Source: PALSA-610 sp038239145 (GTDB taxonomy: Bacteria > Actinomycetota > Acidimicrobiia > IMCC26256 > PALSA-610). From it: a DNA stretch of 64,000 bases. Below the pieces are notes generated by a model, which saw only the letters and a list, made by a program, of their open reading frames with translations, searched no databases and was not told where the DNA came from. This document shows positions 52,692 through 61,487 of the stretch, one piece after another. The position numbers and the translations under genes were made by a program. The DNA lies in contig JBBSFB010000003.1 in assembly GCA_038239145.1 (NCBI GenBank), forward strand, positions 78,080-142,079. The letters are read 5' to 3'. How positions within the stretch are numbered: position 1 is the first letter of the stretch; each line of letters begins with the position of its first letter.

Positions 52692-53531
52692 TCATTGAGT
52701 GTCGGCGAGGTGCGCGCCATTTGTCGGAGCATTGGATGCCGATGTCGATACCGAGGTGACGGCGGCGGCTTCGCGGGACAGGAACGCTCCGAGTTCTTGG
52801 ATCGTGCTCATCAGCGGGGCGGGGAAGACGACGGTCGTGTTCTTGTCAACCCCGATCTCGACGAGGCTCTGCAGATTTCGGAGCTGCAACGCGAGTGGGT
52901 GGGCCATCATGGTGTCGGATGCGTCGCCGAGCGCAGCCGCGGCGAGTGCTTCGCCTTCCGCCGCGATGATTTTGGCGCGCTTCTCCCGCTCGGCTTCGGC
53001 CTGGCGGGCCATGGCGCGCTTCATGCTGTCCGGAAGTTGGATGTCCTTGAGCTCGACGAGCGTGACGACGACGCCCCAGTCGTCGGTTGCGACGTCGAGA
53101 ATCTGGCGAATGTTGACGTTGATGCGGTCGGTCTCGGCCAGCGTCTCGTCGAGGGTGTGTTGTCCGACAACCTTGCGTAGCGTTGTCTGTGCGATCTGGT
53201 TGATTGCCGACTGGACATTCTCGATGGCGACGACCGACTTGGTTGCGTCGACGACGCGGTAGTACGCGACGGCGGAGACATCAACACTGACGTTGTCGCG
53301 GGTGATGATTCCCTGCGATTGGATCGGCATGGTCACGATGCGCATCGACACCCGGCGCATGACGTCGATCGCCGGGATGATCAGGGCGAGCCCGGGCTTC
53401 TTGACGCCGATGACGCGACCCAAACGGAAGAGAACCCCTTCCTCGTATTGCTTGACGATACGAAGAGCCATCGCGAGCAAGATCAGCGCGAGTAACGCCA
53501 CGATGACAGCGATAGTGGCGAGAATGGCCAT
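52692..53531 (-). CDS. SPFH/band-7 slipin family membrane protein
   Basis: A 279-residue stomatin-like protein. One N-terminal hydrophobic hairpin (ILATIAVIVALLALILLAMAL) anchors it, followed by KQYEEGVLFRLGR and the SPFH core (GIITRDNVSVDVSAVAYYRVVDA, TLDETLAETDRINVNI, VVVTLVELKDIQLPDSMKRAM), then an Ala/Glu-rich helix (RQAEAEREKRAKIIAAEGEA) that oligomerises. Such proteins build membrane microdomains and often pair with an NfeD protease partner; no nfeD gene is present. Starts ATG. Head-to-tail with the PRC-barrel gene, gap about 150 bases. Confidence 0.92.
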   Translation of the reverse strand: MAILATIAVIVALLALILLAMALRIVKQYEEGVLFRLGRVIGVKKPGLALIIPAIDVMRRVSMRIVTMPIQSQGIITRDNVSVDVSAVAYYRVVDATKSVVAIENVQSAINQIAQTTLRKVVGQHTLDETLAETDRINVNIRQILDVATDDWGVVVTLVELKDIQLPDSMKRAMARQAEAEREKRAKIIAAEGEALAAAALGDASDTMMAHPLALQLRNLQSLVEIGVDKNTTVVFPAPLMSTIQELGAFLSREAAAVTSVSTSASNAPTNGAHLADTQ

Positions 53532-53826
53532 GTCGGGACCTCTTTGGTGTGCGTCTTCGGCGCGTCACCGGGGTCTCGAGCGACATTGAGAGCGCAGACG
53601 AATGCGCGGTCTCAACCCGCACGGTATCTCCGAACGCGTCGGAGACGCGCGCCGAGTACCGGTCGACCGGTACTCGCAACAAATGGGTGTACCGTGACAA
53701 CGCGCGTTGCTCCGGACCTTGGTGGCGCAGGACAACCAGCGGTTCCGAGAGACGCCTAGTTCGGGCTGGACGACCGCATTCGGTTGTCACCCGATTCGGG
53801 CTCGACGCCTCCTCATGTACCGAGGA
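53532..53826. other. Upstream region of the slipin gene, no gene seen
   Basis: About 295 bases between the divergent slipin and the broken membrane-protein gene. Open frames here are Arg-rich shadows. No clear promoter or hairpin was recognised. Confidence 0.35.
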
Positions 53827-54455
53827 ATGTCTCGTCGACTCTCGCACCCCCCCGCGCCGCCTGCGGCCGCCGGCTCCGATCAACCCGCCGGGAACGCGCG
53901 CACTCGTCGGACCCTGCTCGGCTTCGTCGGCACCCGCCGCGTCGTCGAAATCCTGCTGACCGTCGTGCTCGGCGTCGGCGGCGGACCGTTGTTGTTCGGG
54001 GCCCACTTCGGCCTCGACATGGTCCACAGCCAGCTGAACGCGCAGGACTTTCCTTTCCGGCGAAGGGCAGCCCCGCGTTGAGCCCGACCGAGTTCCCCGG
54101 TCTACAGCAATACGCCGGCCAACGGGTCGACACCGGGCCGAAGGCCAAGACGTATTCGAACGAGTTCATCGACGTCCACTGAAGGCCGTCGCCGGCGGCA
54201 AGACCTACTCACAGGTCAGCGCGCTCGCGCAGGCAAGCCCGAACGACACCGTCCTCGCCGGTCAGGTCGCCACATTGTTCAAGGTGAGACCTTGCGCGGC
54301 CTGTTGCTGTACGCCTGGGATGGTCGGTCGTCAGCACGATCGCGCTGTACGCCGGCATCGCCGCACTCATCGGCTTCGTGATCATGCTATTCGCGACCGT
54401 CGGCGACTTCATCGCCGACCCGAAGATCGCGGCCTGCCACATCGCCAACGCATAG
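53827..54455 (+). pseudogene. Two-helix membrane protein of unknown function, multiply frameshifted
   Basis: Stitched across frames the locus reads as one protein of about 205 residues. An N-terminal helix (RRVVEILLTVVLGVGGGPLLFG) is followed by an extracytoplasmic part (FPAKGSPALSPTEFPGLQQYAGQRVDTG, YSNEFIDVH then KAVAGGKTYSQVSALA) and then GETLRGLLLYAWGWSVVSTIALYAG, FVIMLFATVGDFIADPK. At least four single-base losses occur: near 54050, at 54178 (VHC-TGA), near 54283 and near 54320. All lie in short runs of the same base, which favours sequencing error. The family is widespread in actinobacteria near SHOCT and slipin genes; no function is known. Confidence 0.7.
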
Positions 54456-54466
54456 GAGTCGCGATC

Positions 54467-55440
54467 ATGCATGCACTCGTGCACCACGGTCCGGAGTCAA
54501 AGGCTGGGAAGAAGTGCCGATGCACGTGCTCGTCGACGACACCGACGCGATCGTGCGCGTCGACGTCACGACGATCTGCGGCTCGGACTTGCACATCCTC
54601 AAAGGTGACGTACCCGAAGTGACCGGCGGGCGCATCCTCGGTCACGAAGCAGTTGGCACCGTCGAGTCGGTCGGCAGCTCGGTCAAGAACGTGCGTCCCG
54701 GAGATCGCGTACTCGTCTCGTGCATCACCGCGTGCGGATCCTGCCGCTACTGCCGAGAGGGGCGCTACGGGCAATGCATCGGTGGCGGAGGCTGGATCCT
54801 CGGCCACCTCATCGACGGCACCCAAGCCGAATACGTCCGCGTGCCGTTCGCCGACAACTCGACGTATCCGATCCCGCCGGGAGTCACGGACGAAGAGATC
54901 CTGATGTTGTCCGACATCGTCCCGACGGCATACGAGGTCGGCGTCCTCAACGGCGGTGTTCAACCGGGCGACGTCGTCGCAATCTTCGGCGCCGGACCGG
55001 TTGGCCTCTCCGCGATCATCGGCGCTCGCCTGTTCAGCCCTAGTCACATCGTCGCCATCGACTTGGCTGACGCCCGGCTCGACGCGGCAAAGCTTTTCGG
55101 AGCCGACGTCATCGTCAACAACAGCCGTGAAGATCCGCTCGGAGTGATCCGCGAGCTCACCGGTGGACTCGGCGCCGATGTCGCCATCGAAGCCGTCGGC
55201 ACACCGGTGACCTTCGAGCTCGCAACGACGCTCATCCGGCCCGGCGGACGCATCGCCAACATCGGCGTGCACGGAACACCCGCGACGCTGCACCTCGAAG
55301 AGCTGTGGGGAAAAGACGTCACCATTACCACCGGTCTCGTCGACACGTCCTCGATGCCCACGTTGCTCCGGCTCGCCACCGTCCACCAACTTGACGTCGC
55401 GCGGTTCGCCACCCATCACTTCGCGATGCACGACCATCAC
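54467..55440 (+). pseudogene. Zinc alcohol dehydrogenase, frameshifted and C-terminally deleted
   Basis: An MDR-type alcohol dehydrogenase. The ATG with AGGAG gives MHALVHHGPESKA; a missing base near 54503 shifts into VLVDDTDAIVRVDVTTICGSDLHILKGD with the catalytic-zinc Cys, GHEAVGTVESVG, the structural-zinc cysteines (CGSCRYCREGRYGQC) and the Rossmann loop FGAGPVGLSAI. After FATHHFAMHDHH, at about 55440, the last 40 or so residues are absent and the frame runs antisense through a phosphoketolase fragment. The enzyme lacks part of its dimer interface, so activity is doubtful. Confidence 0.8.
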
Positions 55441-55722
55441 ACCCGAGTAGGGGAACGAGAACGGGGTGAACAGCTTCTCGAGGCCGGACTCGTCGGGGCG
55501 GATGTCGGGATTGACCTCGCTGTAGGTCCCTTCGCGAGAGAGGTGTTCCCGACCAGGGCGGCGCCTCCGTGACCGGGACCGGCGACGTAGAACATGTCGA
55601 GGTCGTACTTGATGACCCGCTTCAGGTGGACATAGATGAAGTTTCGACCCGGAGTCGTCCCCCAATCCCCGACGACAGGCCTGCTGCTACGCGTCGAGAT
55701 TGCGCTGAGCTGGTTGTAGAGC
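55441..55722 (-). pseudogene. xfp: Phosphoketolase N-terminal fragment
   Basis: On the minus strand, reading leftward from about 55722, one frame encodes VVGDWGTTPGRNFIYVHLKRVIKYDLDMFYVAGPGHGG, then NTSL, GTYSEVNPDI, DESGLEKLFTPFSFP. This is the thiamine-diphosphate-binding N-terminal region of xylulose-5-P/fructose-6-P phosphoketolase (the usual WGTTPGQNFIYVH and GPGHGGPA-L boxes). The piece covers roughly residues 50-145 of about 800. The first 40 residues end at a TAA, and the rest is cut off at the ADH junction. It is tail-to-tail with the ADH remnant. Confidence 0.8.
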
Positions 55723-55885
55723 GGCTGTTACGCCGCCGGAACGTCAAACGGCCGGCCTCCGTCGTGGGGGATCTGAGGTGACGAGGCGAGAGCATCGGAC
55801 CCGACCGACTGCTTCGCTGATGTTTGCGATGTCCGGAGCCCATCGGCGTCAGCATCGCTCTTCGTAGACGCCCGGCGGCCGGGAG

Positions 55886-56125
55886 TCATCGTCGCGTGTC
55901 GTGAAGTGTGTCGAGCTTCTCGTGATACTCGGTCGAGTCGATGTCGCCGTGCGCGAACCGCTGCGCGAGAACCTCCTCGGGCGTTGACTCAGGCCGGTGC
56001 CCGCCTGAGGCGCTTCCCTGTGTGTTGGCGAGCACCGCCCAGACGACAGCGCCAACAACAACAACCATCACGATGATCATGGGAACTATCCACCACCAGC
56101 CGGCTCCGCCATCGTTCCAGTACAT
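55886..56125 (-). CDS. SHOCT-domain small membrane protein
   Basis: A 79-residue protein. A hydrophobic helix lies at about 9-32 (WWWIVPMIIVMVVVVGAVVWAVL), followed by a short linker and a C-terminal SHOCT motif (TPEEVLAQRFAHGDIDSTEYHEKLDTL). SHOCT helices are oligomerisation tags found on small membrane proteins; function unknown. Gene complete, minus strand. Confidence 0.87.
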   Translation of the reverse strand: MYWNDGGAGWWWIVPMIIVMVVVVGAVVWAVLANTQGSASGGHRPESTPEEVLAQRFAHGDIDSTEYHEKLDTLHDTRR

Positions 56126-56248
56126 AGCCGCTCCTTTGCGTCAGCGATGACCTCACCGTGTCCCGTTTGCCCGGCGGGAAACAGAGCCGGATGGAGGTCG
56201 CATTCGGGCCGTTGGTCCAAACCGGCATTCACGGCGGTTGGCGCGATA

Positions 56249-56443
56249 ATGGCAAGGATGAGCGAGGACGCCGCTTTCGGCCACGGCGATCAGGTGCAGC
56301 ACGCGGTCGATTTGGTGCGGGCCCAGGCGGACTGCACCCTGGAGGAAGCGTTCGTGCTGATGCACGAGCGCGCCACGATGTCGGGCACAACCATGGAGAA
56401 GATCATCGCCTCGGTGCTCGACGGAAGCATCCGGTTCGGCTGA
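56249..56443 (+). CDS. Stand-alone ANTAR-domain protein
   Basis: A 64-residue protein consisting almost only of an ANTAR helix bundle: HAVDLVRAQADCTLEEAFVLMHERATMSGTTMEKIIASVL. ANTAR domains bind dual hexaloop RNA hairpins and cause antitermination. The usual N-terminal receiver/GAF input is missing, although small ANTAR proteins occur in actinobacteria. The ATG is the first suitable start in this frame. It may control transcripts in this stress-related region. Confidence 0.7.
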   Translation: MARMSEDAAFGHGDQVQHAVDLVRAQADCTLEEAFVLMHERATMSGTTMEKIIASVLDGSIRFG

Positions 56444-56470
56444 GACCGGCACCGCGATCGGGCACGCACG

Positions 56471-56869
56471 TTGACGGCCGCTCGTGTGACGAACGATTCC
56501 TTCGTCACGACGATCCAGTTCGCAGATACAAGTCAAGGTCAGTGCTTGACCGTCATCTACGCAGCGCACGGCACCCCGAGCGGCAAACAGGTGCTGCACG
56601 TTGGTGCCAACACGATCGGGATGCAAGGTACCGACGATCTTGTCACCACAACTGATGCCGATTGTGCAGTCAGTGCGCTAACCGTGGACGCGCAGTACGT
56701 CGACCCGGATGGCGTTCACCGCACTTCCGGCGCCGGAACAACTGTTGGTAACAGCCTGAGTCTCGTCGTCGATGGCGTGCCTGGATCTGCGACTCTCCTC
56801 ACCTCGGTGAAGTTTGCCGTTTCGTATTTGGGTCCGAACTCACATACGACCGTGACGTCGCCCAAATAG
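56471..56869 (+). CDS. Hypothetical beta-rich protein
   Basis: A 132-residue open frame with lower-GC codons than its neighbours and a good beta-strand pattern (FVTTIQFADTSQGQCLTVIYAA, NSLSLVVDGVPGSATLLTSVKFAVSYLG). I do not recognise a family. The TTG start has no clear ribosome site, so the real N-terminus may be lost or in another frame. The composition suggests horizontal origin. Confidence 0.5.
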   Translation: MTAARVTNDSFVTTIQFADTSQGQCLTVIYAAHGTPSGKQVLHVGANTIGMQGTDDLVTTTDADCAVSALTVDAQYVDPDGVHRTSGAGTTVGNSLSLVVDGVPGSATLLTSVKFAVSYLGPNSHTTVTSPK

Positions 56870-56878
56870 CGTCGCGCG

Positions 56879-57124
56879 ATGGGAACGAGGCACGACGAAA
56901 TCGCGTGCGCGCGTGTCGAAGTGATGCCGCTAGAAGAGGCGGCGACAGACGATGTGCTACGCCAGCTCAACCGTGTTGAGTTCGGCTACCGCGAAGTCGG
57001 TAGCCGAACTCGGATGTCTACGACGATCGCGGTCGCGCCGTCCGCCTCGAAATACTTTCTCCGACCCATGGACCGAAGTATGCCGCTCTGGTTGTCCGCG
57101 GTCGACCTCGGTCGACGGGACTAA
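56879..57124 (+). CDS. Doubtful small ORF
   Basis: An 81-codon frame right after the previous gene. Residues 1-35 (DEIACARVEVMPLEEAATDDVLRQLNRVEFGYREVG) look coding, the rest less so. No motif is recognised and it may be a relic. Confidence 0.3.
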   Translation: MGTRHDEIACARVEVMPLEEAATDDVLRQLNRVEFGYREVGSRTRMSTTIAVAPSASKYFLRPMDRSMPLWLSAVDLGRRD

Positions 57125-57431
57125 TTACTCCCGACCGGATACTGCCGTCGACCGACCGCCGGTACGGCTCGCTGTCCTCCCCACCAGACCGACGATCGGG
57201 TATCTATCGCCCGCGGCACGTCGGGATCACGCACGCGTCGTCCGGTACGACACGTTCCGCGCTGGGTACCGCAGATCCTGGGCCGCGTCGGATGCGCGCC
57301 TCCCCGCAGACGCCGCATTCGGCGCGCCCCACAACATCGCACTCCTCGCGATAGTCGGCGAGGCGAGCGCGGAGGGTTTCGGCACCGGATCGACATCGTA
57401 CGCTCGGTGCGCGCGAGGGGCATGCGTCCGA
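57125..57431. other. Non-coding stretch beside the IS3 remnant
   Basis: About 300 bases with only weak, shadow-type frames. It may be decayed DNA once belonging to the insertion sequence, but no inverted-repeat end or target duplication was recognised. Confidence 0.35.
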
Positions 57432-57634
57432 TCAGGTGAGGAACTCGAGTTCCTCCAAGCGTTTCGCGTCGTTGGCTTTCATCCCGCCGGACTGCGCGAC
57501 CCACCGATGCCACGCGATTCGGCAATCTCGAGATGGCGGCGCACCACATCGAGCTCGGTGCCGCCGGCCGACAACTTGTGGCCCTCAGCCAGCTTGCCGA
57601 TGATCTGATCGCGTAAATGCCGACGTCGGCTCAT
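57432..57634 (-). pseudogene. IS3-family transposase OrfA remnant
   Basis: The ATG opens SRRRHLRDQIIGKLAEGHKLSAGGTELDVVRRHLEIAES, the N-terminal helix-turn-helix of IS3-type OrfA. A missing base near 57522 shifts into RW(V)AQSGGMKANDAKRLEELEF, the second half of the HTH/leucine-zipper signature (Y/SGGMKANDAKRLKELE). A stop follows at once, and orfB with the DDE catalytic domain is absent. Only a fragment of about 200 bases survives. Confidence 0.8.
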
Positions 57635-57841
57635 GATGCAGTCCTCCGGCCCCATTTTGGAGCAACGGACCCGCACACCACCCGGACGTCACAGTACGGA
57701 AGCGCAAACGCGTGGAGCAGCGTCCTGCATACGCATTCGACGCGACGGCAATGTTCGTACTCGCTGCTCGGGGGCACGCGAAGTGGGTTAGCAGTCTCTG
57801 GGCAGCGTCGTCTACGCCGAGCCCGGCGCTGCCTGGCGTAA

Positions 57842-58276
57842 TCATTGCGAGTGAAGCGAAATCTCGGCCCAGACGAGTTTGCCGACAGGGGCGGTGGTGA
57901 CGCCCCAACGGTCGGCCAGGGTGCCGACGATCTGAAGTCCGCGTCCGCCCGTGACGCCTGGGGAGGCCGCGGTCACAACCCGACGGGTCCGGTGGTCGCC
58001 GTCGAACACCTCGATACGCAGGACGTCGCCGACTTCGAGGCCGAGACGGATCGGTTCGTCTCCGTGCAGCACGGCGTTGGTGACCAGTTCGGTCACGATC
58101 AGCGCCGCATCGTCGGTGCACGCATCAAGTGCATGTTGTTGAAGAAACGCGACGGTGTGGCGTCGGGCGATGAGCGGACTTGCAGTCTGCATCGGGAGGC
58201 GGAGATCGAGGCTGAGCACGTAGCGAGGCCGATGGTTGCCGTCGGAGAATCTTTGCTGAGTGGGGATTCCCGGCAT
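57842..58276 (-). CDS. Anti-sigma-factor-like HATPase (RsbW/SpoIIAB type)
   Basis: A 144-residue single-domain GHKL ATPase. The N-box ELVTNAVLHG and the later GGRGLQIVGTLADRWGV match the HATPase_c_2 family of serine kinases/anti-sigma factors that bind a sigma factor and an STAS antagonist. The D-x-G box is VFDGDHR. The ATG at 58276 is a suitable start; longer in-frame options are Arg-rich. The STAS gene next door on the other strand is a plausible partner in a partner-switching pair. Confidence 0.83.
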   Translation of the reverse strand: MPGIPTQQRFSDGNHRPRYVLSLDLRLPMQTASPLIARRHTVAFLQQHALDACTDDAALIVTELVTNAVLHGDEPIRLGLEVGDVLRIEVFDGDHRTRRVVTAASPGVTGGRGLQIVGTLADRWGVTTAPVGKLVWAEISLHSQ

Positions 58277-58423
58277 GACCCCGAGGCAAACGCTGACCGG
58301 TCTCTCGTACTGGCGACATCGTCTTCCGTACTGGTGACGTCCGTGTTCTGGCGACGTCCTGGTCCCATCTCCTCCCCTCGAACGGGTGAGCTGAGGGTGG
58401 CGGGGCGCGGATAGGTTCCGCCG

Positions 58424-58725
58424 ATGGAGGGCGCCGTTCGCAATCGCATTCACTGCGGACGAGCACGAAGCGCGCATGCGGTGTGCGGCGAGATCGACAT
58501 GGAGAACTGCGGCCAGCTTCGTGACGCCCTCGACACGAATGACTCCCCGACAACGATCATTGATCTGTCGGGCGTGACGTTCATGAACTCGTCGGGGCTC
58601 GCCGTGCTCATCCGCGCTGACGAGAACCTCGCGACACAGGCCGGAAACTCGCGCTACAAGCGGCGTCCACGCCGGTCCGGTTGGTGCGCTGCAGATCCGG
58701 GCTCGACGACTGGCTCGACCAATGA
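58424..58725 (+). pseudogene. STAS anti-anti-sigma protein, one frameshift
   Basis: A SpoIIAA-like STAS protein of about 100 residues: VCGEIDMENCGQLRDALDTNDSPTTIIDLSGVTFMNSSGLAVLIRADE. In the phosphorylation loop DLSGVTFMNSSGL the Asn-Ser-Ser pattern carries the switch serine. Near 58645 one base (a G in a GG run) is missing; the other frame continues KLALQAASTPVRLV to WLDQ and a TGA. With that base restored the gene is complete. It is convergent/divergent with the anti-sigma ATPase gene. Confidence 0.75.
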
Positions 58726-58830
58726 GAGGAACGCAGTCCCATCCAATGCACTGCTCGCGCGTTCGTCGACAATGGGATCCTCTTCATCCTCGCGTCGATA
58801 CACGTTCCGGCCGATCAGCTCACGCGACGG

Positions 58831-59028
58831 TCAGTCGAACCGGATGCTGCGTTCGACGGCCGCGGCGGCGAGGTCGTCGATGTCGATCCCGATCGAACGC
58901 GTCCGGGCCCACGTCCGGTTCAGCGCATCACACGGCGTGCAGCCAAGCTGCACCGTCCAACCCGGGCGCCTGATGACCACGGGCGGGCATCCATCCAAGC
59001 GAGAAGTTCGGCGACTCGCCGACATATC
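58831..59028 (-). CDS. Possible small cysteine-containing protein
   Basis: A 65-codon minus-strand frame: SRLDGCPPVVIRRPGWTVQLGCTPCDALNRTWARTRS, then IGIDIDDLAAAAVERSIRFD. The helical, acidic end is coding-like, and C-P-P plus C-T-P-C could bind metal. No family is known to me, and it could be a fragment. It lies in a 496-base gap otherwise without genes. Confidence 0.4.
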   Translation of the reverse strand, partial: DMSASRRTSRLDGCPPVVIRRPGWTVQLGCTPCDALNRTWARTRSIGIDIDDLAAAAVERSIRFD

Positions 59029-59221
59029 CAACCGTAGGGCGCAGCGCCATACGCCAGAACGGTGATGCAGATTGCGAGCGCCCACGCCGCGAGTCTCGTC
59101 GGATGCGCGCGTCACAGTCGAGTCATCCAGGGTGGCCTGGGACCGCGCTTCTCGTCTCCTGTTGACGTCGCTTGGCATTCCGGGCAAAGTGCCGTTTTCG
59201 GGCTCAGGCGGAGAGGCGGTT

Positions 59222-59785
59222 ATGGCGTTGAATCGTCGAAATCAGATGCGTGGTCGCGACCCGGATGGTGTTACCAGTTCGGACGGTTACGTCTGCGAGT
59301 CCTGTACGTATCGGGGTCGCCTCCTGTTGGCGGACCGGCGTCGCGAAACGTCGCCTCCCTGGATGCCAACGGGTTGGCGTCCGCGCACACGCGGAGGCTT
59401 CATGATCTGCCCTGCGTGCAATCACGCGATCACGCTGCCGAAGGCTCGGTACCGAGTGGCGAGGCGAATCAGTGCCGAACCGGAACTGGGCGCGGCCATT
59501 GCGGCAATCAACGAAGCCGTTCACCGACTTCATACCGACGATCGCATGATCGGGACGTACGCGATACCGCCGCAGCCCCAAGGCCCCGAAGCGGCCGCCG
59601 GTGCGGCTGCGCGTGCTCCGGCGTTCGCGTTCCTCTATAACGACGCAAACACGGCGTCGCGTGAAACAGCCACCCAAACGGTGCCATCCGCCGAACCCCG
59701 CCCTCGTGTGCCGTGTCGCAGCACGGCGTCAGATTCCGAAGTTGATCTGTCTCACGCTGAGCGCTACCAGTCGAGCGACAGATGA
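59222..59785 (+). CDS. Zinc-ribbon-like small protein
   Basis: A 187-residue protein with GGAGAGG before its ATG. The N-terminal part has CESC and, about 40 residues later, CPAC (ICPACNHAITLP), so a zinc ribbon is likely. The middle helix (EPELGAAIAAINEAVHRLHTDD) is followed by a disordered, Pro/Arg/Thr-rich tail that could be a linker or a frameshifted end. Family unknown. One of several Cys-pair proteins in this stretch. Confidence 0.6.
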   Translation: MALNRRNQMRGRDPDGVTSSDGYVCESCTYRGRLLLADRRRETSPPWMPTGWRPRTRGGFMICPACNHAITLPKARYRVARRISAEPELGAAIAAINEAVHRLHTDDRMIGTYAIPPQPQGPEAAAGAAARAPAFAFLYNDANTASRETATQTVPSAEPRPRVPCRSTASDSEVDLSHAERYQSSDR

Positions 59786-59829
59786 GGCTTTCGAGGACGT
59801 AGCGAGATCGATCTGATAGTCGTGGCCCG

Positions 59830-60444
59830 TTACACCGCCGTGACCCGGCCCTCCAACGTCGCTACCCCCATCGGCCGGTCCAACGCGTCTGCCCCGAATG
59901 CGGCCTTGCCCCCCGCACCTCGATTGGTTCCCAACAGCGACTTCCTCGGCGCCGCCGGTCCGCTGTGGGCAACCTCGAACCGTCGTCCAATATCGAGCGG
60001 AACATTGCACTGTCCGCGCTGCGGGCGGCGACGACGCTGACGGAGGAACTGGAACGCCGGAGGCGGAAGAGGGGAGCTGAGTAGACGGAGTGGCGGCGCA
60101 TCAACGTCGGGCTCGGCTGGTACGGCAGCGCCGGTGAACGGGTTCGGCCATCGCGCATCGACGACAGAGTCGTCGCCGCCATGGTCGTTGGGGACGTACC
60201 TGTCCGCGGCCCAGTCGTTCTCCCAACGCTCACCGTCAAGGAGATAGCGGAACCGGTAGGCGTGTTCGACGGGCAGGTCGACGCTGAGCGAGAGGCTGCC
60301 GTCCGGTGCCGCATCCATTGCGACGAGACGCCAGTCGGTGAACTCGCCGACCAGGTCCGCTGTCGTTGCTCCGATGTTGGCCGATACGTGGAACGTCACG
60401 GTGACGTGATCCGGAACCGAGGATGCTCGCTTGTCGAATGTCAT
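59830..60444 (-). CDS. CBM48/E-set (glycogen-branching-enzyme N-terminal-like) protein
   Basis: The first 95 or so residues are a stand-alone E-set/CBM48 beta sandwich (VTVTFHVSANIGATTADLVGEFTDWRL, LPVEHAYRFRYLLDGERWENDW, YVPNDHGGDDSVVDARWPN). Such small glycan-binding or AMPK-glycogen-like modules occur in actinobacteria as independent proteins of about 100 residues. Here the frame goes on for another hundred residues of Arg/Pro-rich sequence, which suggests a lost stop or a frameshift. Start ATG (MTFDKRASSV) chosen inside a longer frame. Confidence 0.6.
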   Translation of the reverse strand: MTFDKRASSVPDHVTVTFHVSANIGATTADLVGEFTDWRLVAMDAAPDGSLSLSVDLPVEHAYRFRYLLDGERWENDWAADRYVPNDHGGDDSVVDARWPNPFTGAAVPAEPDVDAPPLRLLSSPLPPPAFQFLRQRRRRPQRGQCNVPLDIGRRFEVAHSGPAAPRKSLLGTNRGAGGKAAFGADALDRPMGVATLEGRVTAV

Positions 60445-60587
60445 GGGGCGCCTCGGCCGTCTCTTCGTCCGGACCCGCATCGTTCACTCCCCGCAAACTC
60501 CTGCGTCCTGTTTGTCCGACGGCCCACATGAGGGTTCAGCTGCGCCGGCGATGTTCCGACAATGAGGGGACGGCCGGGGAGGTTGCG

Positions 60588-60839
60588 ATGCGCGAGGTTC
60601 CTGAACACGAGGCTCTTCGTGCACCGATGAGCGTCCCGGCCCTCAGACCGCCCGGAAAAGCCTTCGCGAGGGTGGCCGTCGCCAGCACACTGTGTCCAGG
60701 CTGCGGGCAACGGGTAACGCATCGGCGCGATTACACCGTGACATCGGTCCGGACCGAGACCGAGGGCACGATCCGTACAAGGCTCATCGCCAACGGCACG
60801 TTCGCGATTCACGCCTGCGCCGCCCGCCCGGAGTTCTGA
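60588..60839 (+). CDS. Small zinc-ribbon protein (one CPGC pair)
   Basis: An 83-residue protein with a strong GGGGAGG ribosome site. LCPGCGQRVTHRRDYTVTSVRTE holds one Cys pair; a late IHACAARPEF gives a possible His/Cys second pair, so it may bind zinc. Function unknown. Its stop is 83 bases before the terminator hairpin. Confidence 0.6.
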   Translation: MREVPEHEALRAPMSVPALRPPGKAFARVAVASTLCPGCGQRVTHRRDYTVTSVRTETEGTIRTRLIANGTFAIHACAARPEF

Positions 60840-60921
60840 GTCGGTGGCCTCCGGAGAGTCCCCGGCGGACCCGCCGCCACGCTCGTCCTCGGAAACCACA
60901 TGTGCTGGCCCGGCGACACGC

Positions 60922-60947
60922 GAGTGCCCGGCCGGGGCCGGGCACTC
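60922..60947. terminator. Bidirectional terminator-like hairpin
   Basis: A perfect 12-bp stem (GAGTGCCCGGCC / GGCCGGGCACTC) with a two-base centre, so about an 11-bp stem with a GGGG loop in practice, followed on the plus strand by CGTTT. It lies between two convergent genes (ending 60839 and 60951), the ideal place for a shared terminator. The short T tract makes it weak by E. coli rules, but it is typical of high-GC actinobacteria. Confidence 0.65.
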
Positions 60948-60950
60948 CGT

Positions 60951-61190
60951 TTAGCGGATGGTCGTTTCGCGTGTGGTCGTGGTACGCGGGGCTGTGCTGT
61001 CGACGACGGTGCGCCGACCGAAGCCACCCCAACTCGCCCAGAAGGCGATCGACAGAATCGCGCCGACGATGCCGACGATCATGAGGATGACGCCAACGGT
61101 GTGCACGCTGAAACCGCTCGCTTGTGCGGTGACAGCGAAACGCATGATTGCGCCCGCCGCTACCAGGATCAGACTTGTCGTGATACCCAT
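60951..61190 (-). CDS. DUF6458-like two-helix membrane protein
   Basis: A 79-residue protein with two helices (SLILVAAGAIMRFAVTA and HTVGVILMIVGIVGAILSIAFWASW) and a Thr/Arg-rich tail. The GFSVHTVGVILMIVG core is a well-known small actinobacterial membrane protein of unknown function. AAGGAG sits seven bases before the ATG. Confidence 0.9.
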   Translation of the reverse strand: MGITTSLILVAAGAIMRFAVTAQASGFSVHTVGVILMIVGIVGAILSIAFWASWGGFGRRTVVDSTAPRTTTTRETTIR

Positions 61191-61487
61191 ACGAACTCCT
61201 TAGTCGTGGTGAACGTTCGGGCGAGTGCTGTCCACATGGACGGCTCGATGAGGTGCAATCCATTGCGGCGGCCCGACTGTGTGCTTATCTCCCCCGGCTA
61301 CCCGGAACGCGGGGCGGTCCAACCACGGATAGCGAAACGCATCCGCCCGAATGCGGCGTTATCGCCCGCAACGTCAGGACACCGCCGTACCAGACGTTGT
61401 CACAGCCGGACTCCAGGGCCTGGACTCGCCGAACGGCGCGTCCTGTTCCGGGGTGGCATCGGCTGTCAGCAGGCGACGCCGGGACGT
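61191..61487. other. Intergenic, nothing seen
   Basis: About 300 bases between two minus-strand genes with no supported frame and no clear repeat. Confidence 0.4.

Noticed and set aside
54100..54200. Recoded TGA (selenocysteine) inside the membrane-protein locus at 54178
   Set aside because: The neighbouring residues (VH, then KAVAGGKT) are restored by adding one C, which makes the TGA vanish; a frameshift is simpler, and three more shifts occur in the same gene.
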